Assembly: GCA_022509085.1 (NCBI GenBank)
Contig: JAFLTW010000003.1
Span: 155,730 to 219,729, forward strand
Direction of reading: 5' to 3'
DNA length: 64,000 nt
Origin: Muribaculaceae bacterium
Lineage (GTDB): Bacteria; Bacteroidota; Bacteroidia; Bacteroidales; Muribaculaceae
Positions 15,781-25,163 of this stretch are shown piece by piece; within the stretch, counting starts at the first letter, position 1, and the number at the start of each line of letters is the position of its first letter. A model generated the notes under the pieces. That model ran no database searches. It was not told the DNA's origin and was given only the letters and a program-made list of their open reading frames with translations. The translations under genes and the position numbers were made by a program.

Positions 15781-17751
15781 TTACTTATCGGGGGCTGCCC
15801 CGCTGTAGCGGCGAAGGCGCAGACCAAGGTTGGAGTTTCTTACGGCCGGAGAGTCGTTGGCCAGAGCAGTCTCTATGGCACGCTCCTCGCCTACCAGCAC
15901 GCAGAGGCGGCGTGCGCGGCTCACGCCTGTGTAGAGCAGGTTGCGGTAGAGCAGGTTGCGGTGAAGGCTGGAGAGAATCATCACCATATAGTCGGTTTCG
16001 GAGCCCTGGAGCTTATGGACGGTGGTGGCGTAGGCAAGCGTCAGCTCGCGAAGCCGTTCGCGGCCGTAGCGCAACCGCTTGCCGTCGTGAAAGGTAACCT
16101 CCAGCTGACGCAGCTCTTCGTCAACGCCTGAAATCCAACCGGTCTCACCGTTGTAGACGTCTCGCTCCGACGAGTTTGTTTTCTGCATCACCCTGTCGGC
16201 GAGCCGAAACACTCTCTGCCCAGACCGCAGGGAGGGCCCCGTGGGGTTCACTCTCTCCTGGATGGCCACGTTCAGCTCTTTCGAGCCCAGAATACCGTCT
16301 TGCTGCGGGCTGACCACCTGGATATCCTTAGGGTCGATGCCTAAGTCGCGCGGGATGGTTTCCGCCACGAGGCGCAATACGGTAGCCAGTATCTCCCGGG
16401 CCCCTTTTTCAGGAATCAGTATGAAGTCTTTCATATCGCCACGGCCGGGACTGATGCCTTGCTTTATCCCCTCGGCTGTGGCCGCGATGTTGCTCCCGGC
16501 CTTCTGCCGGAAGTTTTCGGTGAATCTCACCACGGGCACCGCTCCGGAGGCTATGAGGTCGTTGAGCACGTCGCCTGCCCCTATGGCCGGCAGCTGGTTG
16601 GTATCACCCACGAGCACTATCTTCGTGTCGCCGTCAAGGGCGTCGAGAAGGTGTGAGAAGATCACCTGCTCGAGCATCGAGGCCTCGTCGATCACGAGGA
16701 TGCCGGCGTCAAACCGTTTGTTGCGGTAGCCCCTTCCCATGCTGTAACCCAGAAGGCGGTGGATTGTCTTGGCCTCCGTGCCCGCAAGGTCGGAAAGGCG
16801 TTTGGCGGCTCTTCCTGTAGGAGCAACGAGCACCACCTTGCGGTCAAGGTCTTCGAAGAGTTTCACGATGCCCCTTACGGCAGTGGTTTTTCCGGTGCCG
16901 GGTCCGCCGGTAATCACCGTTACGGGATGGGTCATCACCGTCTCGAGGGCCTCTTTCTGGTCGGCGTTGAGGAGATGCCCCTCCATGTCTGTGTCGGGGA
17001 GACAGAGGCCTTCGATATCGGAGGGGCGTGAGCGTTCGATAAGGGCTGCGAGTTTGCGGGCCGTCTCTTTCTCAGCGTGGAAGTAGACGGGGAGGTAGAT
17101 GCCGTCGTGGCTACGGATCAGACGACCCTCCTTTATGAGAACCTCCAGTTGAGGCTGCACTTCTCCTGCGGATACCCCCGCAATGGCTGCTGCTGTCTTC
17201 ACGGCCTGCTGTTCTGTAGCGAAAAGGCTTCCTTTTTCAGCATAAAACTTTACTGCCGTCAGCAGGGCGCCGCGCAGGCGCCGGGGGTCGTCGGTATGGA
17301 TTCCAAGCCATTTCCCGAGTTTGTCGGCGGTAAAGAAGGAAACCTTCCAGGCGTTTTCCACCATGTCGTAAGGGTCATCCAGCAGGGCTTCCCGGGCCTT
17401 GCGACCGTAGTGTGACATGATTTTTTCCGCCTCCACGTCTTTGAACCCTGCCGAGTAGAGCATGGCGGCCACGGAGGGGTCGAACTTCAGGGTCTCGAAA
17501 CTCTTGCGGATATCTTCAATCTTGCTTGCGGGCAGTCCTTGCACCTTCGCCCTGAGGGAGTCGAAGTCGAAATCAGGGCACAGAATATCGGCACCAACAG
17601 CCTCGGCAATCCTTGCGGCGTACACGGCCCCTATGCCTTTGATGTATGGACTGCCAAGAAAGCCCTGTATGCCCTTGATGCTTACTGCCTCGGCAGGCAG
17701 CGAGGCGGATGAAGAGGAGGGGGCTGATATGTCGATGAGAGTGTTTTCCAT
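15781..17751 (-). CDS. recD2: RecD2-like SF1B 5'-3' DNA helicase
   Basis: 656 residues. N-terminal helix-hairpin-helix region (about 25-135: YIKGIGAVYAARIAEAVGAD, then AAMLYSAGF) typical of RecD2, then a helicase core with Walker A GGPGTGKTT at 282-290, VLVIDEASMLE-type Walker B (ILVIDEASM), GDTNQLPAIGAGDVL and a C-terminal TLAYATTVHKLQGSE motif with YTGVSRAR near the end. Predicted role in DNA repair independent of RecBC. Slightly shorter than the usual 720-740 residues. Faces away from tRNA-Ser, with the tRNA promoter in the gap. Confidence 0.9.
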   Translation of the reverse strand: MENTLIDISAPSSSSASLPAEAVSIKGIQGFLGSPYIKGIGAVYAARIAEAVGADILCPDFDFDSLRAKVQGLPASKIEDIRKSFETLKFDPSVAAMLYSAGFKDVEAEKIMSHYGRKAREALLDDPYDMVENAWKVSFFTADKLGKWLGIHTDDPRRLRGALLTAVKFYAEKGSLFATEQQAVKTAAAIAGVSAGEVQPQLEVLIKEGRLIRSHDGIYLPVYFHAEKETARKLAALIERSRPSDIEGLCLPDTDMEGHLLNADQKEALETVMTHPVTVITGGPGTGKTTAVRGIVKLFEDLDRKVVLVAPTGRAAKRLSDLAGTEAKTIHRLLGYSMGRGYRNKRFDAGILVIDEASMLEQVIFSHLLDALDGDTKIVLVGDTNQLPAIGAGDVLNDLIASGAVPVVRFTENFRQKAGSNIAATAEGIKQGISPGRGDMKDFILIPEKGAREILATVLRLVAETIPRDLGIDPKDIQVVSPQQDGILGSKELNVAIQERVNPTGPSLRSGQRVFRLADRVMQKTNSSERDVYNGETGWISGVDEELRQLEVTFHDGKRLRYGRERLRELTLAYATTVHKLQGSETDYMVMILSSLHRNLLYRNLLYTGVSRARRLCVLVGEERAIETALANDSPAVRNSNLGLRLRRYSGAAPDK

Positions 17752-17850
17752 AGTGTTGAAAATTGGCGCAGACTATATGAATTATAACGTCTTGAATCAC
17801 TAAGGGGTTGACGGAGGTGAGGGAAAATAAGAAATAAAAATCTGCCTGCA

Positions 17851-17882
17851 CTTGCAGGAATAAAAAAAGTTTTGTAATTTTG
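17851..17882 (+). promoter_or_regulatory. Promoter of tRNA-Ser
   Basis: CTTG at 17851-17854, 20-bp spacer and TAATTTTG at 17875-17882, 13 bp before the first tRNA base. Confidence 0.6.
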
Positions 17883-17895
17883 CAACTCGAAACCC

Positions 17896-17985
17896 GGAGA
17901 GGTGGGTGAGTGGCTGAAACCACCAGTTTGCTAAACTGACGTAGGAGCAATCCTACCACGAGTTCGAATCTCGTCCTCTCCGCCA
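17896..17985 (+). tRNA. tRNA-Ser (anticodon GCU)
   Basis: 90 nt with a long variable arm. Acceptor GGAGAGG (17896-17902) pairs with CCTCTCC (17975-17981); discriminator G and an encoded CCA at 17983-17985; anticodon loop TTTGCTAAA gives GCU; T-loop GTTCGAATC. The encoded CCA runs straight into an inverted repeat whose first arm begins on its last base. Confidence 0.95.
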
Positions 17986-18126
17986 AGAAAATCTATTAAT
18001 GGAGAAACCGCCCTACCGGGGCGGTTATTTGTATTTTAAAGGGTAGCCTGAAACTTGTTTCAAAGGCTTGCCCTCTAAAATACAAATGCCATCAATTAGA
18101 GTGATTCTCCATTAATAGATTTTCTT
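17985..18126. repeat. 142-bp nested inverted repeat abutting tRNA-Ser
   Basis: The outer arms are a perfect 22-bp inverted repeat (17985-18006 and 18105-18126; core ATCTATTAATGGAG). Inside, 18027-18054 and 18059-18086 form a second, imperfect inverted repeat starting ATTTGTATTTTA, and a terminator hairpin lies between. The whole could fold as a long cruciform. Confidence 0.8.
18006..18026 (+). terminator. Terminator of tRNA-Ser transcript
   Basis: Stem AACCGCCC (18006-18013) with GGGCGGTT (18019-18026), 5-nt loop, then ATTTGTATTTT. It follows the tRNA 3' end by 20 bp. Confidence 0.65.
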
Positions 18127-18763
18127 GCAAAGCGTTCCTCCAAAGGAGATCGGCGTAGCGCTAGCGAAGCCAATCTCGTCCCCTCCTTACCATGACGGAT
18201 ATGCTGGTCCTCAAACTTGTTTGAAAGGGGCAGTCTATCCAAGAAAAAAAGAGACTCCGCAAGAATTTGTTTTCTTTTGATTTTTCTTGAACCGCCTCTC
18301 CCCTCAGCGAGATCGGCATCAGCCAATCTCGTCCTCCTTCTCCTCAATGTTTTTACACCTCGCGACTATGCCTGACTCCCGGACTGTCCTCAGTTCGTGG
18401 GATCGACTAATAATTCCTCGATATCCACATTCTGAAAAAACGGTCTTCCACTTCATACCCCGCATCGGTCCGGGCTATCATTCCCTCTTTTATGCAAAAT
18501 TACATTATGTAATTTTGCATAATGCAGTTTTACATAATGCAATCTGCCATAATCGCCTACCGTTTCTGAATCCGCGTGCCGATAAGGCACACATTAGGCG
18601 AGTTTACAGGGAGAGAACAACCTGATGGAAAGCAGAATCAAAAGCATCTCTCCATGATTTTTAAAAGGTGATGAGCAAAATGTGAAATAATATTCGTATA
18701 TTCGCAACAGTTTTTAATTCAACTGGATGAGAATAATCTCCAAGATAGAAAATGAAATAAAAT
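18127..18763. other. Gene-free region with palindromes and repeat fragments
   Basis: No gene is supported. GAGATCGGC...GCCAATCTCGTCC-type sequences occur twice (18147-18183 and 18309-18334) and recall the tRNA-Ser 3' end. At 18491-18521 there is a 14-bp perfect palindrome (TATGCAAAATTACA, loop TTA) that contains TAATTTTG on both strands, followed by two more ATAATGCA units to 18541; this looks like an operator with divergent -7 boxes. The stretch 18560-18763 leads into the next gene. Confidence 0.5.
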
Positions 18764-19729
18764 ATGAAAGAGAGGAATGTGTCGGAATTGAGAAAAGAAA
18801 TTAAGGCTGCCACTGAGCTGGCACGCAGCGGAGGCGACGTTACTGAGATATATGACCGTCTGTCATCTTTGCATAAGGCAGGAAACCTTGACCAATCCCT
18901 GTTTCTCAATTTCGGTTGGCTCATCTATTACAAACTGAAACATACTCCCCTCAACAGCGTGCTACCGCGCAAGAGGCTCCTCATCCAGTATCTTAACCTT
19001 GACCTGCCACGCCCCTCTCTGCTCCATTCCCTCATTCTTAACGAGGCAATCAAACTCAAAAAGAATTCTCCAAGCCAATTCCGCATACGCGATTTCATGG
19101 AACTCTGGGGCATTGATAACCTGCGCGATGAAGACTGGGAAAAATTCAAGCCCGAATCCGGACATGCAACTAACTCTCTGGTAGAAAATCTTATAGGCGT
19201 TTATACCCGTGAAATAAAAAAAGACCGCACCGCTGCCTCCGAAGAGTTCGGCAGGCTGCTCGACAAGGCTATTGAGGTATATCGCTCCAACGTTCACCTC
19301 CCCCTGTATCGCCCGATAGTGCTGGAATCGCAGGGCAGGCAGGAGGAAGCCCTGGCATGCTACCGCAAACTTCTGAAACGCTGGCCTCGGAAGTTCTTCC
19401 TGTGGAGCAGAGCCGAAGAGCTGCTCCCCGCCTCCGACCTTGACACACGCATCGCCCTGCTCAGTAAGGCTGTGACGCTTGTGAGAGACGAGAACTTTCT
19501 TGGCGACATCCGACTGCGCCTTGCCAACGTGCTGCACAAGAAGGGACTTCATCATCATGCGAAACACGAATTGAATCAGTATCAAAGTCTCTATGTCTCG
19601 CGGAGATGGCACATAAAGGCCTGGCATGGCACCCTGAGCCGTCGGATTGAGGCAGCAGCACCGGGAGTGTCCCCGGCTCCCACACCCTACGATGCTTTCA
19701 TAGCTCCGGCAATGCAATTCCCGCAATAA
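18764..19729 (+). CDS. DUF7017/TPR-like protein, possibly C-terminally truncated
   Basis: 321 residues, soluble and helical. ELRKEIKAATELARSGGDVTE and later QGRQEEALACYRKLLKRWP and LANVLHKKGLHHHAKHELNQ are tetratricopeptide-type helix pairs; MELWGIDNLRDEDWEKFKPE and the following SLVENLIGVYTREI resemble the DUF7017 proteins I know from Bacteroidetes. The end (YDAFIAPAMQFPQ) falls where family members continue into a further domain, so the C-terminus may be lost. DUF7017-type proteins have been linked to conflict (defence) systems, which would fit the neighbourhood; this is tentative. Confidence 0.5.
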   Translation: MKERNVSELRKEIKAATELARSGGDVTEIYDRLSSLHKAGNLDQSLFLNFGWLIYYKLKHTPLNSVLPRKRLLIQYLNLDLPRPSLLHSLILNEAIKLKKNSPSQFRIRDFMELWGIDNLRDEDWEKFKPESGHATNSLVENLIGVYTREIKKDRTAASEEFGRLLDKAIEVYRSNVHLPLYRPIVLESQGRQEEALACYRKLLKRWPRKFFLWSRAEELLPASDLDTRIALLSKAVTLVRDENFLGDIRLRLANVLHKKGLHHHAKHELNQYQSLYVSRRWHIKAWHGTLSRRIEAAAPGVSPAPTPYDAFIAPAMQFPQ

Positions 19730-19805
19730 GCTCTGCGCCAAACACGGCTATATCATCTGAATCTCACGCAAGCATTTTATCCAGGCAGGTGATGTTGGAA
19801 TTCCC

Positions 19806-20477
19806 TTATCGAGATTTCATCACTATCGGCAGGATTTGAGAGGGACTGGCCACGAGATGGTCAGGAGCCGCATCCATGAGTTCTTGCTGCGGACTGAATC
19901 CCCATGTAACCGCAATGGAGGGGATTCCGGCCTTCCGTGCCGTTTCAATATCCACCGTGCTGTCACCGACCATAATTGCCCGGGCTTCAGAGAGGGCGTT
20001 ATCCGCCATGATGCTCTTCAGGATGGCCGGATCAGGCTTTATGGGGCGGCCATACCTTTGCCCTTCAATACTGACGAATTCAATTTTGGGGAAGTAATGG
20101 CGGATAATCCTGTCGACGGCAGCCTGATATTTATTTGAGGCCACAGCCAGCTTTACCCCGCGTGCCTGCAGCTCTTCAAGAAGCGCAGGAATCCCCGGAT
20201 ACGGAGTCGTAGACTCCATGCAATGATTATCGTAATATTCACGGCTTAACCGGGTGAGGCAATCAAGTGTTTCGGGCAGGGTGGCAGGCGGAGCCGCTCT
20301 CTCAATCAGCTTTCGGAAGCCATTGCCAACCATCCTGTGATAATCCGCTACGGGATGTGTCGGCATTCCTGAAACGGAGAGCGCATGGTTGCACGCTTTT
20401 CCCAAGTCGGAAATCGTGTTGAGCAGAGTTCCGTCAAGATCAAATATTACTGTTGGTTGTGAATGTGTATCTGTCAT
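19806..20477 (-). CDS. gph: HAD-family phosphatase, phosphoglycolate phosphatase-like
   Basis: 223 residues, subfamily I HAD hydrolase with alpha-helical cap. Motif I VIFDLDGTLLNT (nucleophile and acid/base aspartates), motif II LAVASNK, motif III lysine in GRPIKPDP, and motif IV MVGDSTVDIETARKAG. Predicted substrate 2-phosphoglycolate or another small phosphoester. The gene has its own promoter upstream and is convergent with the DUF7017-like gene. Confidence 0.85.
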   Translation of the reverse strand: MTDTHSQPTVIFDLDGTLLNTISDLGKACNHALSVSGMPTHPVADYHRMVGNGFRKLIERAAPPATLPETLDCLTRLSREYYDNHCMESTTPYPGIPALLEELQARGVKLAVASNKYQAAVDRIIRHYFPKIEFVSIEGQRYGRPIKPDPAILKSIMADNALSEARAIMVGDSTVDIETARKAGIPSIAVTWGFSPQQELMDAAPDHLVASPSQILPIVMKSR

Positions 20478-20528
20478 AATAGTTGTTGCTTATGATTGCC
20501 GTGCTCATAAACCCGACTTGTGGTTTCG

Positions 20529-20560
20529 CAAATATAGTCCAAATTTATGATATTACCAAA
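20529..20560 (-). promoter_or_regulatory. Promoter of HAD phosphatase gene
   Basis: Minus strand TTTG (20557-20560), 20-bp spacer, TATATTTG (20529-20536); the ATG is at 20477. Confidence 0.55.
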
Positions 20561-20691
20561 CCAAGTGCCGCGCGCCCTATGATGATCTAGTGGGCGGGTG
20601 ATACCACTAACTTGGCCAAGAACACATCAAAGATTTATGCGAACGGGTTCGCCCACAGTAAAACAAAGGGGAGCCGGAGATCTATAGCCTT

Positions 20692-20745
20692 GTTATCACT
20701 TCGGCCAGGGCGTTCATGCGCTCGCAGAGCTCGCGTGAAAGCTCT
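20692..20745 (-). pseudogene. Second RELxxRMNALA C-terminal remnant
   Basis: Minus-strand frame encoding LSRELCERMNALAEVITRL and then TAG at 20692-20694; no start. It lies 17 bp after the comM fragment's stop and matches the remnant at 14805-14887. The rest of the stretch 20561-20761 shows nothing else. Confidence 0.4.
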
Positions 20746-20761
20746 GTGCATTGATGCTAAT

Positions 20762-21565
20762 TTAGAAGGTGATGCCGAAGGTTTGGGGGCGGTCGAGGGC
20801 GCGGTAGCCGATGGCTTCGGCGATGTGGCGCGCCTCGACGGGAGCAGAGACAGCTGCAGAGAGGGCGGCCATATATTCGGCAGAGGGAGAACCATTCGGT
20901 TCGGAGGAGTTTGAGGCAGAGCGGGAGGGGAGGGTGGTGGCGGATTCCAGGTCGGCGATGGTGCGGGCGACCCTTAAAATTCTATCGAAGGCGCGGGCTG
21001 ACATGTTCAGCTTGGTCATACGGTCCTTGAGCTTCTTCAGGCCGGCTTCGTCGGGCCAGGCGAACTGGCGGAGCTGCCTGCCGCTCATCTGGGCGTTGCA
21101 GTGGATGCCGGGGAGGTCCTTGAAGCGCTCGCGCTGTATGTCGCGTGCCGCCATCACACGCTTCCTAATCTCACTGCTCGACTCCGAAGGAGCACGGTTG
21201 GCCATGTCGTCGAATTCAACAGGCTCAATCTCTACCTGAATGTCGATGCGGTCCATAAGCGGTCCGGAGATCTTGCTCATATATTTCTGCACCTGGTTGG
21301 GCATGCAGGTGCAGCGGCGCGTTGGATGTCCGTAATAGCCGCAAGGGCAAGGATTCATCGAGGCTACGAGCATGAACGAGGCAGGGTAATCCACCGTATA
21401 TTTGGCGCGGGAGACGGTAATGACCCTATCCTCTATCGGCTGGCGCATCACCTCCAGCACCTGACGCGGAAATTCCGGGAATTCATCGAGGAAAAGCACC
21501 CCGTTGTGAGCCAGGGAAATCTCTCCCGGCATCGGGTTGGCACCGCCGCCGACAAGGCCACGACA
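20762..21565 (-). pseudogene. comM: 800-bp duplicate of comM 3' end
   Basis: Nearly identical to residues ~286-551 of the intact ComM at 25.2 kb, in the same orientation, with a few substitutions and a shorter Ser/Ala linker before GSPSAEYM. Identity stops abruptly at about 21565 (GCCGACAAGG|CCAC), where the sequence runs into cargo block B. It lacks the Lon-like domain and Walker A, so cannot be a functional ATPase. It ends GIT-F and TAA. Confidence 0.9.
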
Positions 21566-21603
21566 CTAGTACACGATTCGGTGTAAGAAGAAATAGTCAT
21601 TCT

Positions 21604-23372
21604 TTAGGTGTGTGCATTTATAGTTGGAGGAGTCGAAATTAAATTTTCCTGTAACTTTCTTTTCAGAAGTGTCTTACGCGCACTGATAAAATTATTGAAA
21701 TCTTTATAGTCCAAACTTACATCGACAGGGATTAAATGAGATTCAAAAAACAGGTCCTTGTTCTTACCAGCATCCAATTCCTTCTTAACCCATGAGTCAA
21801 GAGGCTCGGCATTTTTGACATGTTTTCATTGGCATCAAGCATTTGAAGGTTCAAAATGGAATTGTGAATCTCCCAGGAATGGTCTGCATTGTTAGCATCA
21901 TAGGAAATTGCCGGATGCATGTGGTCAAGATGGAAAATATTGCCATAATCAAGATGAGGAAATAAAACCGAGAGAATTGAAAATGCGTATGGTTGATCCT
22001 TTTGTGTCATAAGTATTTCATCTAATGTTTCCTCATTGAGATAATCATCATGCTTTAATACTTTTGAAAGTCTAACTTCTGGGAAAGATTTTAATGATTT
22101 CGCCTTAATAAAATCTTCCTGGTTCTCTTCATCGAGCATTTCCTTTCTAACTCTTGCCAAAGTTTGGTCTGAACTACCACCAAAACTTTTAAACAGAAGA
22201 CTCCGGAGTAACCATCTTTTAATCAATGCCCTTTCCTCCTTGAGGGAAGCCGAATTTGCAATTGTTGTATAGGTTCCACTATAATATAAATAGAACACTA
22301 TGGGTAATACTGCATTATTGGATGTAAGGGTTCTACCATTGAATCCCATTCCCTTCAACAAAACAAAGCACTGATACAAACAATCTCGGATCGACTCCCA
22401 ATTTTCTTCAATTTTTTCAATAAATACATTACTGAAACTTTTGATTCTAAATCTTATGTCCTTATGATATAAAACAAGAAAACTTCTCAATACTAAGTCT
22501 TTACTTATATTAAATCCCAAATTGTTAATTTGATCCACCAATCCGTTTATTTCGGTGCGTGCGTCTTTAGATTGCCAAGTGGCGGTAGCCAAAGACATTA
22601 GTATGTCGGAAAAAGTCAGCTGGGTACCTCCGGAATTAATCCTAACAAAAATGTTGACAGCAGTATCCGGATCTGTTGTATCTTCCTCATAATAATTTAT
22701 TAAATGTGTGTTACAGATAACCTTCTCTAGTTTGCGTAAAACCTTTTTCTCCTCTTTAGTTAATTCATTAGAATCGCTGAAATCGTCGATATCTTCTGTA
22801 TCACCTGAGTATAAATCAAGAATTTTGGAAACCCTAAACCATTTATCGACTTCTTTATCAACGAAGAGAGGCAATTCCTGACTTTCAGCTTTATCAATGA
22901 AGAGAAAATTATAGGTTTTATCGGATTCGTCTTCGGGAAAGATTCTCGATATATTGAGGTAAAGATGGCGGGTAGGGAAATTTTGCTCTAAATTAATCCA
23001 ACGTGCACGAAGCTTCTTATATGCGTATGAGCCGCATAACCCTAAATACAATGAGGTGAGACGTTGCTGGCCATCTAATATAGCCCAAAAATCATTTGTT
23101 AGGTTTGTATCAAACGAATCATTGTGCACATGGTAACGCTCGATATAATAACGTAGTATCGAATAAAAACGATATTTACTTTTAGCCTCCCCCTTGACTC
23201 TCCAAAACAACATAGAGCTAATGGGATAGCCTTTCATAAGGGAGTCAAAAAGTGTTTCTACCTGATTTGCCGACCATACATATTCCCGTTGGAATGAGGG
23301 TAATAAATATTCATTATGGCTAATTCTATGAATAGCCTCTCTAATTGTAATTGGAGATTGAAATCCTGCCAT
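21604..23372 (-). pseudogene. DUF262/HNH (GmrSD-like) nuclease, single-base frameshift near C-terminus
   Basis: N-terminal DUF262 domain: LPSFQREYVWSANQVETLFD (about 23-42) with DGQQRLTSLYLG (about 98-109). C-terminal HNH-like part with HLDHMHP and SILNLQMLDANENMSK. At 21812-21816 a run of five T (A on the coding strand) where six are needed breaks the frame; as read, the protein ends at 21732 with 13 or more junk residues. Restoring one base gives NAEPLDSWVKKEL... to a TAA at 21604, exactly 589 codons. So either a true knock-out/phase-variable tract or a sequencing error. The family acts in type IV-like restriction of modified DNA. Last gene of cargo block B. Confidence 0.8.
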
Positions 23373-23484
23373 TTGCTATTTAAATTTAAATATTTACTAA
23401 TTATATTTTTGCTTATATTATTTTCTTTGATTTCAGAAAACAGTTCTTTAGGGTGTTATGAATCCCATCAGGGTGAAACCCAAC

Positions 23485-23970
23485 CTAAATAATGATCTTG
23501 TTATCGGGCTGAAGGCTCGATATTTGCTTGAGGTCTACATTGTAGCTCCTAAGGAATCTGATTTTTGCACGTTCCAATGCCGACCGTGAGGCACTTGACA
23601 CTCCTCTGTTGCTTATTATTCTCGCCCTCGCTTTATCTTTCTTTGATGGATACGGCATGAACAGAGGATTTTTAATTGTGGATTCCAGCTGGTCTATGGC
23701 ATGGCTTATATCGCCTCCTTTTAATTCCAAAAATACGGCGATACCCGAGTTATCATTTAGAACGGTAATAAATTTGTCGCATCGTTGACCTTCTTTTATG
23801 GCAACGCCATCAATTGGATAGATAATAACAATATTTGTCCCTTCTATTTCTACATTATAGTTGACGCCCTTTTCTGTCACTGAAACTTTTTTCATGAGAG
23901 AAGGTCCCTTGTCAGGATTAACGCCCAAAGCGTCAAGACGCAGCCTTCTTTCAAAAGCATATTTACCCAT
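23485..23970 (-). CDS. Small PD-(D/E)XK-like protein paired with AAA ATPase
   Basis: 161 residues, no recognised family. D65 in QRCDKFITVL, then E82-x-K84 in AVFLELKGGD with H90 and Q94 behind it fits a minimal PD-(D/E)XK nuclease core; a basic segment KKDKARARIISNRG (110-123) could contact nucleic acid. It overlaps the upstream ATPase gene by 8 bp, so the two are surely co-expressed. The arrangement (OLD/RecF-type ATPase followed by a small nuclease) recalls two-gene defence systems such as Septu or PARIS, but the partner here is neither HNH nor TOPRIM as far as I can see. Confidence 0.6.
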   Translation of the reverse strand: MGKYAFERRLRLDALGVNPDKGPSLMKKVSVTEKGVNYNVEIEGTNIVIIYPIDGVAIKEGQRCDKFITVLNDNSGIAVFLELKGGDISHAIDQLESTIKNPLFMPYPSKKDKARARIISNRGVSSASRSALERAKIRFLRSYNVDLKQISSLQPDNKIII

Positions 23971-25144
23971 AGATTATCTCGTTAAAATGGCTGATAAGGT
24001 CTTCGTAATTATCTGATATGCTATCCAAATAGGTGCCGTCAATTATCTGCAATTCTTCATCAAGAATGTTTCTGATTTCTCCCTCTCTCACCTCCCATGC
24101 TCTAATTTCCGAGGGGTTGATTTCCGGCATATTGATTTCGTCTCTTTCTGCCATGCCAGAGGCTCGGAATGCTCGGCTCATGATGTTTAAGGCGGTGATA
24201 ATATACGGACTGTGAGTTGCCAGGGTAAGATTCATATCAGCCTCCTTACATTCTAGACAACATTTTACCAGATACTTCATCAGGCCCCATTGATTCGATG
24301 GGAAAAGACTCAATTCGGGTTCTTCTAAATGAACACTTATAATCTTATTTGGGAACTTACCTATATCAGTGGAGGCCCTGAACTTCGACAGATTATCAGT
24401 CTCGGCAAGATATTTCAGTATTGTGGAATTCATGGCTTCCACAATATTAAAATGCTCAGCAAAATATTGCATTATAAAATGCAATGCAACACTGTTTTGT
24501 ATTCCGGAAGATGCACTCGTCAACGGTAGATTATCGAACGAATCGACGTTTTCCCGGCCACTGACATACACTCTCCGGAAACCATTGGTTTTGACAACAT
24601 TCATTTTCACTCCTAAATAAGCCAATTCAGTTGAATTTATGGCATCAATGGCTTTTTGGAAGTTCAAAAAAGTTTCATCAAGATAAAACATGTTATGCCT
24701 AAGCGCAACATTACCTGCCGCCAAATCGGGTATCATGACTCTTTTGTCAGATATATAGGCTATCTTTTGGATTGTGAGTTCTTCCTTGGAAACAGTTTTT
24801 TTGGGCAGATCTATTTTACCGTTCTTAATTATAATATCAAAATTCCCATTACTGTAATGAATTCTTGTGTTGTAATGTAAGAACGGTTTCAGTCCATTCT
24901 TAGCCAGAATGTTACCGAGATTTAGTCTAAAAGGGCTGCTGTTGATGCCTGAGATTTTAAGATAAGAACGCACACACATCATCTTATAAATCCAGCGCAT
25001 CATAGCCAATACTTTCATAATGGTACTTTTACCCGATCCGGATTCTCCTATAAATACACTAATCTTCTTTAAATCCCAAATCGTAATATCTTTGATTGGG
25101 CCAAAGTTTTTTATTTCAATGCTTTCTCTTCCAGTCAATATCAT
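23963..25144 (-). CDS. AAA/SMC-like ATPase (AAA_15/AAA_21 type)
   Basis: 393 residues. IKNFGPIKDITIWDLKKISV then Walker A GESGSGKST at 33-41; ABC-type signature SSGIQN at 212-217; Walker B IISVHLEEPELSLFP (acidic pair 274-275) and LATHSPYI with the switch histidine 311. This is the OLD/RecF-like ATPase architecture without a TOPRIM domain at the C-terminus. First gene of cargo block B, with a promoter immediately upstream, in the gap after the intact comM. Likely the sensor/motor of a two-gene defence module with the 161-residue protein. Confidence 0.75.
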   Translation of the reverse strand: MILTGRESIEIKNFGPIKDITIWDLKKISVFIGESGSGKSTIMKVLAMMRWIYKMMCVRSYLKISGINSSPFRLNLGNILAKNGLKPFLHYNTRIHYSNGNFDIIIKNGKIDLPKKTVSKEELTIQKIAYISDKRVMIPDLAAGNVALRHNMFYLDETFLNFQKAIDAINSTELAYLGVKMNVVKTNGFRRVYVSGRENVDSFDNLPLTSASSGIQNSVALHFIMQYFAEHFNIVEAMNSTILKYLAETDNLSKFRASTDIGKFPNKIISVHLEEPELSLFPSNQWGLMKYLVKCCLECKEADMNLTLATHSPYIITALNIMSRAFRASGMAERDEINMPEINPSEIRAWEVREGEIRNILDEELQIIDGTYLDSISDNYEDLISHFNEIIYG

Positions 25145-25163
25145 TATACTAAAGATTTTATTG

